In this document: positions 34,414 through 43,415 of the stretch, one piece after another
Position numbering within the stretch: the stretch's first letter is position 1
Layout of the letters: every line of letters starts with the position of its first letter
From: Flectobacillus major DSM 103
Lineage (GTDB): Bacteria; Bacteroidota; Bacteroidia; Cytophagales; Spirosomataceae
Length of the DNA stretch: 64,000 nt
Reading direction: 5' to 3'
Assembly (NCBI RefSeq): GCF_000427405.1
Contig: NZ_KE386491.1
Location: forward strand, 286,001 to 350,000
Made by a program: the position numbers and the translations under genes
Notes under the pieces: generated by a model
Told to the model about the DNA's origin: nothing
What the model saw: the letters and a program-made list of their open reading frames with translations, nothing else
The model's database searches: none

Positions 34414-37020
34414 ATGAAAACTTCTTGTTTATTTGCCATACTGATAAGTTCTTTAAGTATTCTGCCAGTTTTTGCCCAAAACTGTAACTGTAATTTTACG
34501 ATTACACAAAGTGGTTCTTATAGTCCAAGCAATCTTAATGCTCAAGCTGGTGCTACTATTTGTATTAAGGCAGGCACGTATAGCAGTCTTTCTTTCAATA
34601 ATTTTCAAGGAACTGAAAGCCAGCCTATTATTATTAAAAACTGTTCGGGTCAGGTAGTTATTCAAAATACGACCAATGCTACAGGCATCCATTTTGGCAA
34701 AAGCAAAAATATCAAGCTTACAGGCAGTGGCGATAATAACTTAACTTACGGTATTAAAATTGCAGGTACTGGTAATAACAGTAGAGGTGTAAATATTGGT
34801 GATAAAAGCTCAAATATTGAGGTTGAGCGTTTAGAAATACAGAATATAGGCGGTACGGGGATTCTTGTCAAAACCGATATGACTTGCGATAGTACTACTT
34901 GGCGAGACTATTATGCTATGTACCAAATCAAATTACACGATAACTATATTCATGATACCGTCGGCGATGGTATTTCGGTAGGAGATGCCTCGTATGGCAC
35001 AGGCAAAACGATTACTTGTAATGGTGCAAGTATTACAAAATTTACTCATTTGATTTATGGATTGGCGGTTTATAACAACCGCTTTGAACGAACAGGAGGC
35101 AAAGCTATTCAGTACGGCAATACGCCCGATGCTATGATTCATCATAATTATATGAAAAGCTGTGGAAAACAGCCTTCTAGCTCTACGCTCAACAATTCGG
35201 TAGCTATTAATGGCAGTGCAGGAGGTGATTTTTATAGCAATACTATTATTGATGCAGAAGGAACGGCTATTATGATGGTGGGCTTTTTGGGTAATCAAAA
35301 TATCTATAATAATCTGATTGTTAGGCCAAAAGGTAATGCAATTTTCTCTGATTCTCGCCCGTCGTCTATTCCTAATACCTATTTGCGAATAGCCAACAAC
35401 ACTATTGTGTCGCCACAAACAGAGGCTTTGAAGCTGTATAGCTTGATTCATACCCACGAGGTTGTCAATAATATTATGCTCAATGCTGGAAATGGAAAAT
35501 TTATTAGTCCGTTGTCGAGTTCCGTTAATATTTCGGCCCGAAAAAACTACCTCAATACGATTGTTGACCCTACTTTTTTTGAAGATATTACAACCGAAAA
35601 TTACCGACCACTGAGCCATACGCCTTTGATTAATACAGGAGAAAATTTGCAAGGCTGGGGTATCAATTCCGATATTTCATACATTGGCCGCCCAAATGGT
35701 GCTGATTTTGATATAGGGTGTTTTGAATCGGCTTCGGCTGTGTCTACGCATTCGGCTAGTACTTGTGATTACACGATTTGGCAAAGTGGCGAATATTCTC
35801 CGCTCAATTTGAGTGCTGAGGCAGGTAATACGATTTGTATTTTGCCAGGCAATTATACCAATCTCAAACTTAGTAATTTTGTGGGTAGCGATACCCAACC
35901 GCTCATCATAAAAAATGCCTCAGGGCAAGTTGTTATCCAAAACTCAACCACTAACCTAAGTGGAATTAGCTTTAGCAATTGTCGGTATTTTCAACTAACT
36001 GGTACTGGCGATGCCAATGTACCGTATGGTATCAAAATTGCTGGTACAGGCTCGGGAGCTATGGGTATAACCGTAGGTGCTAAAAGTAGTAATTGTGAAG
36101 TAGACCATCTCGAAATTTCTAATACGGGTTTTGCTGGTATCATGACCAAAACCGACCCTAGCTGCGATGCGTCGACATGGAAAGGTAATTTTGTGATGAC
36201 CAATGTTAAACTACATCATAATTATGTACACGATGTGGCAGGCGAGGGGATTTATGCGGGTAATTCGTTTGCTAGCTCAGGGGTTACGGTTACTTGTAGT
36301 GGTATAAGCCAAAAAGTGTATCCACATACCATCGAGGGACTTGAAATATACGAAAATCATTTTGAACGTATTGGCTGCGAGGGAATTCAATATGGTTGTT
36401 CTACTAATGCCAAGGTACATCACAATACTATTATCAACTCGGGGGTTAGTCCTTTCGACAACTACCAGTCTAATGGCATACAAATAGGCGAAGGCTCGGG
36501 GGGCGATTGTTATAATAATACTGTTATCAATGCCCGTGGTACTGGCATTATTATGTTGGGCTTTTTGGGTAACCAAACCGTGTATAACAACTTGATAGTA
36601 AATGCTGGCTATAATGGTCTTTTTGCCGACTCACGGTCTAGCTCTATTCCTAATACTTTTTTGCGTATTGCCAATAATTCTATTATCAACTCTCAGAGCG
36701 ATGCCATAAAATTATATAGCCTGATTCATTCGCATGAGGTCGTTAATAACTTGATTATCAATCCTGCCACTGGCAAGTTTTTAGTAAAATTAGGTACTCC
36801 TGTCCTTGTAAACGAACGAAATAATTTCATGAATATGTCTATTGGTACAGCGTTTTTGAATGATGCTGCCAATGGGAATTATTACCCGACTAGCAATTCA
36901 CCTTTGGTAAATACTGGTGAAAATTTAAGCAATTGGGGGATTGTATTCGACCGAGATAATAATGCTCGCCCTAGTGGCTCGGGTTATGATATTGGTAGTT
37001 TTGAATTTATTCAGCCCTGA
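34414..37020 (+). CDS. Secreted right-handed beta-helix protein with two tandem homologous halves
   Basis: 868 residues from the ATG at 34414 (signal peptide MKTSCLFAILISSLSILPVF, ending in AQ). The sequence consists of parallel beta-helix rungs and contains two copies of one domain, residues about 23-449 and 450-868. Matching positions include TICIKAGTYSSLSFNNFQGT with TICILPGNYTNLKLSNFVGS, SGQVVIQN in both, YGIKIAGTG in both, MMVGFLGNQNIYNNLIV with MLGFLGNQTVYNNLIV, and LYSLIHTHEVVNNI with LYSLIHSHEVVNNL. It resembles pectate-lyase-superfamily (NosD/beta-helix) proteins that bind or cut polysaccharide. No catalytic Arg/Asp set can be assigned and no T9SS tail is present. Substrate unknown. 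Confidence 0.85.
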   Translation: MKTSCLFAILISSLSILPVFAQNCNCNFTITQSGSYSPSNLNAQAGATICIKAGTYSSLSFNNFQGTESQPIIIKNCSGQVVIQNTTNATGIHFGKSKNIKLTGSGDNNLTYGIKIAGTGNNSRGVNIGDKSSNIEVERLEIQNIGGTGILVKTDMTCDSTTWRDYYAMYQIKLHDNYIHDTVGDGISVGDASYGTGKTITCNGASITKFTHLIYGLAVYNNRFERTGGKAIQYGNTPDAMIHHNYMKSCGKQPSSSTLNNSVAINGSAGGDFYSNTIIDAEGTAIMMVGFLGNQNIYNNLIVRPKGNAIFSDSRPSSIPNTYLRIANNTIVSPQTEALKLYSLIHTHEVVNNIMLNAGNGKFISPLSSSVNISARKNYLNTIVDPTFFEDITTENYRPLSHTPLINTGENLQGWGINSDISYIGRPNGADFDIGCFESASAVSTHSASTCDYTIWQSGEYSPLNLSAEAGNTICILPGNYTNLKLSNFVGSDTQPLIIKNASGQVVIQNSTTNLSGISFSNCRYFQLTGTGDANVPYGIKIAGTGSGAMGITVGAKSSNCEVDHLEISNTGFAGIMTKTDPSCDASTWKGNFVMTNVKLHHNYVHDVAGEGIYAGNSFASSGVTVTCSGISQKVYPHTIEGLEIYENHFERIGCEGIQYGCSTNAKVHHNTIINSGVSPFDNYQSNGIQIGEGSGGDCYNNTVINARGTGIIMLGFLGNQTVYNNLIVNAGYNGLFADSRSSSIPNTFLRIANNSIINSQSDAIKLYSLIHSHEVVNNLIINPATGKFLVKLGTPVLVNERNNFMNMSIGTAFLNDAANGNYYPTSNSPLVNTGENLSNWGIVFDRDNNARPSGSGYDIGSFEFIQP

Positions 37021-37186
37021 ATGAATTGCGATTTGTTGAATGTAGAACGAAACAATGCTAAAATTACGGATAATATACTGAAAATCATTTATTGACTATT
37101 GTTCAAATAAACTTGGGTAATCTTATACTTTCATAAGTAATATTGATTAAATTATGAGTTTGTTATTTTAATTAGTGATTTGTGTT

Positions 37187-37210
37187 TTAGTGAATGAGTT
37201 AGTGAATGAG
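37187..37210 (+). repeat. Short tandem repeat (12-bp unit, two copies)
   Basis: TTAGTGAATGAG occurs twice in tandem (37187-37198, 37199-37210) in the 241-base spacer before the GNAT-like gene. Related GTGAATGAG and GTGATTT words recur at 40809-40880 near the heptamer array. Nothing else is recognised in the spacer. Confidence 0.6.
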
Positions 37211-37261
37211 TAACTTTAGCGAATGATTTGTGCCAAAATATTCACCATTACCTAATCACTT

Positions 37262-38386
37262 ATGTCGACTATTACTATTAGAGAAGTTCAAAATAAAGAT
37301 GATTTAAGGACTTTTATTTACCTTTCCGAAAAACTACACCAGCATCGTAACAATTGGGTGCCTCCACTATATATCGACGAACAGGTATTTTTTGATAAAC
37401 AAAAAAATCCTGCTTATCAGGTTGCTGATACTATCTTATTTTTGGCCTTTCAAAATAATAAGCCTGTAGGCAAAATTATGGGGATTATTCATCATGAATA
37501 CAACCAAATGAAGTTTTGTAGGCAAGCTCGTTTTTTTCATTTCGATTGTATCGACAATAATGAGGTAGCAAAGGCTTTACTGGGTAGTATTGAAAATTGG
37601 GCAAAAAGCCAAGGTATGCAAACATTAATTGGCCCTTTTGGCTTTTCAGAAAAAGACCCTCAGGGCTTTCAAATAGAAGGTTTTGAATATTTGCCTGTTA
37701 TTGCTACAGCTACCAATCCTCCTTATTTGCCAGTGTTGTTAGAAAAAGAAGGCTTTCAAAAATTAACAGATTGTATTGTTTACAAAATTGCGATTCCAGA
37801 CCCTATTCCTGCATTTTATGAGAGAATCTATGAAAGAGCTATGCGAAACCCGCATATTCGATTGTTGACATTCAAAAATAAATCAGCGTTAAAGCCCTAC
37901 GTTGTACCTATTTTTAGGCTAGTAAATGAAACCTATAAGGATTTAATGGGCTTTGTTCCACTCAACGAGGCTGAAATGGCCAAAATCGCTAAGGCATATT
38001 TGCCGATCTTAGATCCTGAATTTGTAAAAATTATTGTTGATGCTCAACATAACCCTATTGCTTTTGTGGTAGGCTTGCCCGATATGAGCCGTGGAATTAA
38101 ACGAGCTAAGGGTAGGCTTTTTCCTTTGGGTTTTCTGCATTTGTTGTGGGATGCCCGCCAAACCAAACAACTAGATTTGTTGTTAGGGGCTGTAAAAGAG
38201 TCGTATAGAGGAAAAGGATTGACTACTATATTGGGTGTTAGCATGCTAAAATCTGCTCAAAAACGTCACCTTGATTATATTGATACCCATTTGATTCTAG
38301 AGAATAATCTTCCTATGCGTGGCGAAGCCGAAAAGCTTAAAGGCGAAATATATAAACGGTATCGTGTGTTTGAAAAAGAACTCTAA
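37262..38386 (+). CDS. GNAT-like acyltransferase-fold protein
   Basis: 374 residues, cytoplasmic, with no signal or membrane spans. TITIREVQNKDDLRTFIYLS and ILFLAFQNNKPVGKIMGI are typical of the first strands of a GNAT fold. GPFGFSEKDPQGFQIEGFEY and the C-terminal VKESYRGKGLTTILGVSMLK contain an R-G-K-G segment resembling the acetyl-CoA pyrophosphate-binding R/Q-x-x-G-x-G/A. The length suggests a tandem or elongated GNAT. I know of uncharacterised Bacteroidota proteins of this form, but no substrate can be named. It converges on the carboxynorspermidine synthase gene across a strong bidirectional terminator. Confidence 0.65.
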   Translation: MSTITIREVQNKDDLRTFIYLSEKLHQHRNNWVPPLYIDEQVFFDKQKNPAYQVADTILFLAFQNNKPVGKIMGIIHHEYNQMKFCRQARFFHFDCIDNNEVAKALLGSIENWAKSQGMQTLIGPFGFSEKDPQGFQIEGFEYLPVIATATNPPYLPVLLEKEGFQKLTDCIVYKIAIPDPIPAFYERIYERAMRNPHIRLLTFKNKSALKPYVVPIFRLVNETYKDLMGFVPLNEAEMAKIAKAYLPILDPEFVKIIVDAQHNPIAFVVGLPDMSRGIKRAKGRLFPLGFLHLLWDARQTKQLDLLLGAVKESYRGKGLTTILGVSMLKSAQKRHLDYIDTHLILENNLPMRGEAEKLKGEIYKRYRVFEKEL

Positions 38387-38426
38387 TAACATTCTACTTA
38401 GCGGGCTAATTAAAGTGTAGACAGTT

Positions 38427-38479
38427 TATATTAAAAAAGTCCTTCCAAATATGATATTCGGAAGGACTTTTTTAATATA
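38427..38479. terminator. Bidirectional terminator with 20-bp perfect stem
   Basis: TATATTAAAAAAGTCCTTCC at 38427-38446 pairs perfectly with 38460-38479 around a 13-base loop. A-rich and T-rich flanks on both sides give termination for both the GNAT-like gene and the convergent dehydrogenase gene. Confidence 0.92.
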
Positions 38480-38493
38480 GTATAGCTTTGGGC

Positions 38494-39708
38494 CTAGTAT
38501 TCGTGTGGCAATTCGATGTTTACCAATTCGTTCCAAGGCAAACCATGAATATTTAGCATAGCCATGAATGGGTCTGGGTTCATTTCTTCGCAGTTCCAAA
38601 CGCCTGGTTTGAACCATTCACCTGTAATCATCATCATAGCTCCCAACATAGCAGGAACACCCGTTGTATAACTTACCCCTTGAGCCTGAACCTCTTTCCA
38701 GCAGTCTTGGTGCTTACAGTTGTTCCATACGTAATAAGTTTTTTCTTGGCCATCTTTGATACCTTTAATTTGGCAACCAATAGATGTCTCACCTGTATAA
38801 TTTTCGCCCAAAGTCCCTGGTTCAGGTAATACAGCTTTCAAAAACTCTAAAGGAACAATATCCATTCCTTGGAATTTGATAGGTTCAATTGAAGTCATAC
38901 CCACATTTTGGAGTACATTCAAGTGAGTAATGTATTGTTGCCCAAAAGTCATCCAGAATCTTGCACGCTTCAAGGTTGGGAAGTTTTTTACCAACGATTC
39001 TAACTCTTCGTGGTACAAAACATACGATTCTTTTGGCCCAATACCTGGGTAGTCAATCGGTTTGTGAATAGACATAGCAGGAATTTCTACCCATTCGCCA
39101 TTTTCCCAATAACGTCCATCTTGTGTAATTTCACGGATATTGATTTCTGGGTTAAAGTTGGTAGCGAAAGCCTTTCCGTGGTCGCCTGCATTACAGTCGA
39201 TAATATCCAAGTAGTGCATTTCGTCGAAATGGTGCTTATTGGCGTATGCTGTATAAACTTGGGTTACTCCTGGGTCAAACCCACAGCCTAAAAGAGCCAT
39301 TAAGCCAGCCTGCTCAAAACGTTCTTTGTATGCCCACTGCCAAGAGTATTCAAATTTGGCAACATCTTTGGGCTCGTAGTTGGCTGTATCCATATAATGA
39401 ACGCCAGTTTCCAAACAGGCATCCATGATGGTCAAATCCTGATAAGGCAATGCCACATTGATAATCATCCAAGGTTTGATTTGGTTGATTAACGCTACCA
39501 ATTCAGGTACGTTGTCGGCATCTACTTGTGCAGTTTGAACAGGTGTTGGCAGACCTATTTTTGCACATTCTTCTGCGATAGCATCGCATTTTTTCTTGGT
39601 ACGGCTGGCCAATACGACCTCCGAAAATACATCGGGATTCATGGCACATTTCTTAGCTACCACATTTCCAACACCTCCAGCACCAATAATTAAAACTTTC
39701 TTGCCCAT
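38494..39708 (-). CDS. Carboxynorspermidine synthase (saccharopine dehydrogenase family)
   Basis: 404 residues. The N-terminal Rossmann domain (MGKKVLIIGAGGVGNVVAKK, with VVLASRTKKKCDAIAE) binds NADPH. The middle and C-terminal domain (HYMDTANYEPKD, LLGCGFDPGVTQVYTAYA, DCNAGDHGKAFATNFNPEIN, SYTTGVPAMLGAMMMITGEW) is characteristic of carboxynorspermidine/carboxyspermidine dehydrogenase rather than lysine-forming saccharopine reductase. The enzyme condenses aspartate semialdehyde with a diamine and reduces the Schiff base to carboxy(nor)spermidine, in the alternative bacterial spermidine route. The decarboxylase (nspC) is not in this window. It has a candidate -7 element 42 bases upstream. Confidence 0.9.
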   Translation of the reverse strand: MGKKVLIIGAGGVGNVVAKKCAMNPDVFSEVVLASRTKKKCDAIAEECAKIGLPTPVQTAQVDADNVPELVALINQIKPWMIINVALPYQDLTIMDACLETGVHYMDTANYEPKDVAKFEYSWQWAYKERFEQAGLMALLGCGFDPGVTQVYTAYANKHHFDEMHYLDIIDCNAGDHGKAFATNFNPEINIREITQDGRYWENGEWVEIPAMSIHKPIDYPGIGPKESYVLYHEELESLVKNFPTLKRARFWMTFGQQYITHLNVLQNVGMTSIEPIKFQGMDIVPLEFLKAVLPEPGTLGENYTGETSIGCQIKGIKDGQEKTYYVWNNCKHQDCWKEVQAQGVSYTTGVPAMLGAMMMITGEWFKPGVWNCEEMNPDPFMAMLNIHGLPWNELVNIELPHEY

Positions 39709-39749
39709 TCCTAATAGTTATGATTGAGTTATGAATGTAAATGATATTG

Positions 39750-39757
39750 CAAAATTA
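39750..39757 (-). promoter_or_regulatory. Candidate -7 promoter element for carboxynorspermidine synthase
   Basis: On the minus strand the sequence is TAATTTTG, an exact TAnnTTTG, 42 bases before the start codon at 39708. No -33 partner is visible. Confidence 0.45.
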
Positions 39758-39797
39758 ATGATTTTAAAATAAGGTTTCATCATTCCTATGTTAAAAG

Positions 39798-39805
39798 TAA
39801 ATTTG
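39798..39805 (+). promoter_or_regulatory. Candidate -7 promoter element for the AEC transporter
   Basis: TAAATTTG, an exact TAnnTTTG, 68 bases before the ATG at 39874. A TTTC at 39775-39778 is an imperfect -33 partner. Confidence 0.45.
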
Positions 39806-39873
39806 TATTCGATTATGCTTTACTATTTAGTGTAGCTTTTTGGTATATAAAGCTATGTTCAACCAATATATTC

Positions 39874-40809
39874 ATGAATCCAACCAACGCCGTTTTTATT
39901 ACTGCTCTTTCGATTATAGCACTCGGTTTTTTCCTAAAAAACAAAGGTATTATTACCGAAAAAGAAGGTAAGATTATTACTAAATTATTGATGCACACTA
40001 CTTTCCCTTCGTTGGTGTTTGTAACGGTAATGAGAGTAAATATTGTACCTAACCTTTTACTATTGCCTTTGATTTGTATTAGTTTTAGTGCTATTACGAT
40101 GCTAATAGGCAGTTTTATTTTTAAATCTCAGACCAAAAGAATACGAGGATTATTAACCATGAGTAGCGGAGGCTTTAACCTTGGTTTGTTTGCTTTTCCG
40201 CTTATCGAGGGTATTTGGGGGCGAGAAGGGATGGTTTATGCGGCATTATTTGATGTTGGCAATTCGATTGTGGTGTTTTGTATGGTATATGGTACGGGTG
40301 TAATTTTTGCAGAAGCAAAAGAGGAGGTAGCAATTAGGAAACGAGAAAAACTCAAAAAGGCTTTTCTGAAAATATTTACATTGTTGCCATTTCAGGCAAT
40401 GCTTTTGGGGTTGTTTATCAACCTTACGGCTTTGGAATTACCTCAAATTGTAGTGGATATTATTGATATTTTGGCAAAAGGTAATAAAGTGCTGGTTTTG
40501 CTTATTATGGGTATTTATCTGAGTCTTAATATGACTAATGAGGTGCTGAAAAAAGTAGTAAACGTATTGATAATAAGATACACTGTTGGCTTAACGATGG
40601 GCTTATTGTTGTATTACAACCTTCCCTTCGAGCCACTTTATAGAAGCATCGTGTTGATTTGCTTGATTTTACCTGTAGGAATGACTTTATTACCTTTTTC
40701 AGACGAATTGGGGTATGATTCTAAAATTGCTGGTGTATTGGTCAATCTTTCAATGATTATCAGTTTTGTCCTGATGTGGGGCCTGGTATTAGGAATGCAC
40801 TTGAATTAG
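39874..40809 (+). CDS. AEC (auxin efflux carrier) family transporter
   Basis: 311 residues and about ten membrane spans with two inverted halves, as in the AEC/BART superfamily. AVFITALSIIALGFFLKNKG is span 1. FNLGLFAFPLIEGIWGREGM carries the conserved N-x-G(L)-F/P discontinuous helix of the first half, and the second half repeats this near VLICLILPVGMTLLPFSDEL. Members move auxin-like organic anions, malate, malonate or amino-acid derivatives. The substrate is not assignable here. The gene is monocistronic, with its own -7 element and a repeat-rich spacer downstream. Confidence 0.88.
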   Translation: MNPTNAVFITALSIIALGFFLKNKGIITEKEGKIITKLLMHTTFPSLVFVTVMRVNIVPNLLLLPLICISFSAITMLIGSFIFKSQTKRIRGLLTMSSGGFNLGLFAFPLIEGIWGREGMVYAALFDVGNSIVVFCMVYGTGVIFAEAKEEVAIRKREKLKKAFLKIFTLLPFQAMLLGLFINLTALELPQIVVDIIDILAKGNKVLVLLIMGIYLSLNMTNEVLKKVVNVLIIRYTVGLTMGLLLYYNLPFEPLYRSIVLICLILPVGMTLLPFSDELGYDSKIAGVLVNLSMIISFVLMWGLVLGMHLN

Positions 40810-40840
40810 ATTTGTTCATTTAGTGATTTGTTCATTTAGT
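40809..40840 (+). repeat. Perfect 16-bp direct repeat (two copies) at the AEC gene's 3' end
   Basis: GATTTGTTCATTTAGT occurs twice in tandem at 40809-40824 and 40825-40840, starting at the last base of the AEC stop codon. It runs into degenerate GTGAGTT/GTGAATG words (40838-40880) that are inverse complements of the heptamer array that follows. Confidence 0.8.
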
Positions 40841-40937
40841 GAGTTGTGAATGAGTGATTTAGTGAATTATGAGTTAGATTTTTTTTAAAATAAAGAAGTT
40901 ATTTGGGAACTCAAAATAATGAGAGTGCATTTGCCTT

Positions 40938-40990
40938 AACTCACAACTCACAACTCACAACTCACAACTCACAACTCACAACTCACAACT
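40938..40990 (+). repeat. Heptanucleotide tandem repeat (AACTCAC) x 7.6
   Basis: The unit AACTCAC repeats without error from 40938 to 40990, about 7.6 copies. The inverse-complement words upstream at 40838-40880 could pair with it to form a large imperfect hairpin. There are no spacers, so it is not a CRISPR array. Confidence 0.95.
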
Positions 40991-41041
40991 CCTCTCCATT
41001 TATCCTATTATTTTGCCATTCTCCATTTTATGGGTTTTTTA

Positions 41042-41074
41042 TTTGGATTCTCTAAAATCATTGTTCTATATTTG
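41042..41074 (+). promoter_or_regulatory. Promoter of the DoxX-ABC-GntR operon
   Basis: TTTG at 41042-41045 (-33) and TATATTTG at 41067-41074 (-7, exact TAnnTTTG) are separated by 21 bases, the spacing of a Bacteroidota housekeeping promoter. The start codon follows at 41100, giving a leader of roughly 20 bases. Confidence 0.75.
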
Positions 41075-41099
41075 TAGTGTACTATATAACTAATACACT

Positions 41100-41696
41100 A
41101 TGCTTAAAAAAATACTTTCCCCCAAATTTATAGCAGGTAGTATTCGATTTTGGTTAGGTTTTATGCTATTGAGTGCAGGCGTTACCAAGTTATTTCATGG
41201 AAATTTTATACAATTAATAGGCCCGCCATGGCTAATTGAAGAGTTAGCAAAGTACCAATTAGGTTTATATGCTGAATTTGTAGCTTATAGCCAGATTATA
41301 ATTGGTTTTTGCCTGCTAGTAAAGCGATTTGCTACGATTGGTGCAGTAATGGCCATTCCGATGTTCTTGAATATTCTAATGGTAACAATTTCACAGCATT
41401 GGCAAGGTACTCCATACGTAGTTGCATTCTTGTTGTTGTGCAATATGTATTTGTTGGTATTTGATTTTCAGAGACTTAAATATTTGTTCATCGACGATAG
41501 CATACTTGTACCCGAAGGGAAAATTCAGCGAAAGAATCTACAACTAGACCTCCTGTATCTGTTTGGATTAGGTTTGATTTTAGTAGGAGTGGGTATTTAT
41601 CGTTTTAGCGAGCCAGCCGCAATCATAATGGCGTATTTGGGCTTAGCGTGGTTTGTGGGTGTTTTTGGATGGCAAAAAATAACAAAGAAGCAATAA
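41100..41696 (+). CDS. DoxX-like membrane protein
   Basis: 198 residues with four to five spans. AGSIRFWLGFMLLSAGVTKL is the first span and resembles the DoxX/DoxD start, where an R/G-x-x-F pattern with a following K is common. FATIGAVMAIPMFLNILMVT, VVAFLLLCNMYLLVFDFQRL and YLFGLGLILVGVGIYRF are later spans. DoxX proteins are linked to quinone/thiosulfate redox or membrane-protein partnerships, but most members are uncharacterised. It is the first gene after a good promoter and is followed 28 bases later by an ABC ATPase, so it may belong to the same operon. Confidence 0.72.
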   Translation: MLKKILSPKFIAGSIRFWLGFMLLSAGVTKLFHGNFIQLIGPPWLIEELAKYQLGLYAEFVAYSQIIIGFCLLVKRFATIGAVMAIPMFLNILMVTISQHWQGTPYVVAFLLLCNMYLLVFDFQRLKYLFIDDSILVPEGKIQRKNLQLDLLYLFGLGLILVGVGIYRFSEPAAIIMAYLGLAWFVGVFGWQKITKKQ

Positions 41697-41724
41697 CTAA
41701 AAAGCGATTTTCGCAACAATATGT

Positions 41725-42558
41725 ATGATTTCAATTGACAATTTATCATTTAGTTACGGCAAGAAGAAACCTGTGTTCAAAGGTTTGACTCTTTCGCTCA
41801 AGGAGGGAAATGTCTATGGCTTGTTAGGTAAAAATGGAGCAGGTAAATCTAGCTTATTACGCAATATAGCGGGTTTGCTTTTTCCGACGAGTGGTTCTTG
41901 TACCGTAAATGGTTTTGACACCCAAGCTAGACACCCTGGGTTTTTGCAAGAACTCTACTATTTGCCTGAAGAGTTTTATGCTCCGCCTATCAAAATCAAA
42001 GATTTTGTAACTACTTATGCCCCTTTTTACCCTAATTTCTCACTGAAACAATTTTTGGAATATTTAGAAGAATTTAAAATTTCAGACAACGAAAAGTTTT
42101 CTGAATTGTCGCTAGGGCAAAAGAAAAAAGCTTTAATTGGCTTTGGCTTGGCTACCAATACCAAAGTCCTGATTATGGACGAGCCTACCAATGGATTAGA
42201 TATTCCTTCTAAAAGCCAGTTTCGTAAAATTATTGCTTCGGTGGCTACTGAAGAGCGTATTATCGTGATTTCGACTCACCAAGTACGAGACTTAGATTCG
42301 TTGATTGACCCAATAATTATTTTGGACAACTCCGAGATTTTGCTACATGCCACTACCGAAGAAATTGCCGAAAAACTTTCTTTTAAAACGGTAAATGATG
42401 TCACCAATCACGAGCAGCTATTGTATTCCGAGCATTCTATCCGAGGGTTTTCGGTGGTATTGCCCAATACCAATCACGAACATACCAAGGTAGATTTAGA
42501 ATTGTTGTTCAATGCCGCATTGGTCAATAGAGATGCTTTGAAAAACATTTTTGCATAA
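41725..42558 (+). CDS. ABC transporter ATP-binding protein
   Basis: 277 residues, a complete single ABC ATPase: Walker A GLLGKNGAGKSSLLRN near residues 32-47, the Q-loop region around YYLPEEFY, the signature LSLGQKKKALIGFGLA, Walker B VLIMDEPTNGLDIPS and the switch His in ISTHQVRDLD. It pairs with the membrane protein encoded 28 bases downstream and with a GntR repressor, an arrangement like the YtrBCDEFA-type exporters of Firmicutes that respond to cell-wall stress. The substrate is unknown and export is the more likely direction. Confidence 0.94.
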   Translation: MISIDNLSFSYGKKKPVFKGLTLSLKEGNVYGLLGKNGAGKSSLLRNIAGLLFPTSGSCTVNGFDTQARHPGFLQELYYLPEEFYAPPIKIKDFVTTYAPFYPNFSLKQFLEYLEEFKISDNEKFSELSLGQKKKALIGFGLATNTKVLIMDEPTNGLDIPSKSQFRKIIASVATEERIIVISTHQVRDLDSLIDPIIILDNSEILLHATTEEIAEKLSFKTVNDVTNHEQLLYSEHSIRGFSVVLPNTNHEHTKVDLELLFNAALVNRDALKNIFA

Positions 42559-42586
42559 GATATTTTAATCTAAAAAAAGAATTACG

Positions 42587-43411
42587 ATGAATCAATATTT
42601 CGAAATCAGCCGTTTTAACTTACTTGTCAAAAGAATTTGGGTAGAAAACTACCGCTTTTTTTTCATGGCGTTTAGTATTATGATAGGACTGGGTATTACT
42701 TTTTACCGATTATCATTTAATACTTACACTGGCATAGTAGGCAATGTACAGGAAAGCTATTTTATAGTAGGCTTCTTGATAGGTGGCACTTTGTTTGCTA
42801 ATTATATCTTCAAGGATTTCTCGCAGTCCAACCAAACCCTCAGTTATTTGCTCTTGCCTGCATCGCATATCGAAAAGCTCCTTAGTGGTTTGTTTTATGT
42901 GTTTGTTCTATTTCCTATTATATATACGCTTGCTTTTTTGCTGGTAGACTATGTATTTATATCGTATGCCGAATCGGTAAGGTTGTCGATTAGTCAAGGC
43001 TCTAATAAACAAATGGTTACTGAGGCTAATAGGTTTCTCATAGAACGTGTTAGTGGTAAATCTTCTGTTCATTTTCCCAACAAAATGCTAGGGGTAGGTT
43101 TGATAGCCAATTTGTACGCATTTGCAGTTTTGGGAGCTATTTTTTATACCAGAATGTCGTATGTCAAAACTTTTTTTACAGGCTTTGCTATTTTGGTTTG
43201 TATAGGATTGTTGAGCTATATACTACACAAATTATGTATTACAAACCTAGAGGACAGAAGTGATTTTATCAACCTTAGCAAAGAAAACTATGCCAATTTA
43301 TTACCAACAACATCATTTTTGTTGGAGGCTACTTTCATTGGTATTACGTATTTTCTAACACCTTTTTTAATCATAGTATCGTATTTCAAACTCAAAGAAA
43401 AAGAGGTTTAA
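42587..43411 (+). CDS. ABC transporter membrane subunit
   Basis: 274 residues with about six spans: YRFFFMAFSIMIGLGITFYR, FIVGFLIGGTLFANYIFKDF, LLSGLFYVFVLFPIIYTLAF, and further ones near residues 180-215 and 245-265. No periplasmic-binding-protein-dependent EAA loop is seen, which fits an ABC-2-type exporter. The ATPase gene ends 28 bases upstream and the GntR gene begins four bases after this stop, so the three are translated as one unit. Confidence 0.85.
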   Translation: MNQYFEISRFNLLVKRIWVENYRFFFMAFSIMIGLGITFYRLSFNTYTGIVGNVQESYFIVGFLIGGTLFANYIFKDFSQSNQTLSYLLLPASHIEKLLSGLFYVFVLFPIIYTLAFLLVDYVFISYAESVRLSISQGSNKQMVTEANRFLIERVSGKSSVHFPNKMLGVGLIANLYAFAVLGAIFYTRMSYVKTFFTGFAILVCIGLLSYILHKLCITNLEDRSDFINLSKENYANLLPTTSFLLEATFIGITYFLTPFLIIVSYFKLKEKEV

Positions 43412-43415
43412 GGTT

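Noticed and set aside
40938..40990. Possible CRISPR array
   Set aside because: The unit is only seven bases, with no spacers and no cas genes nearby.
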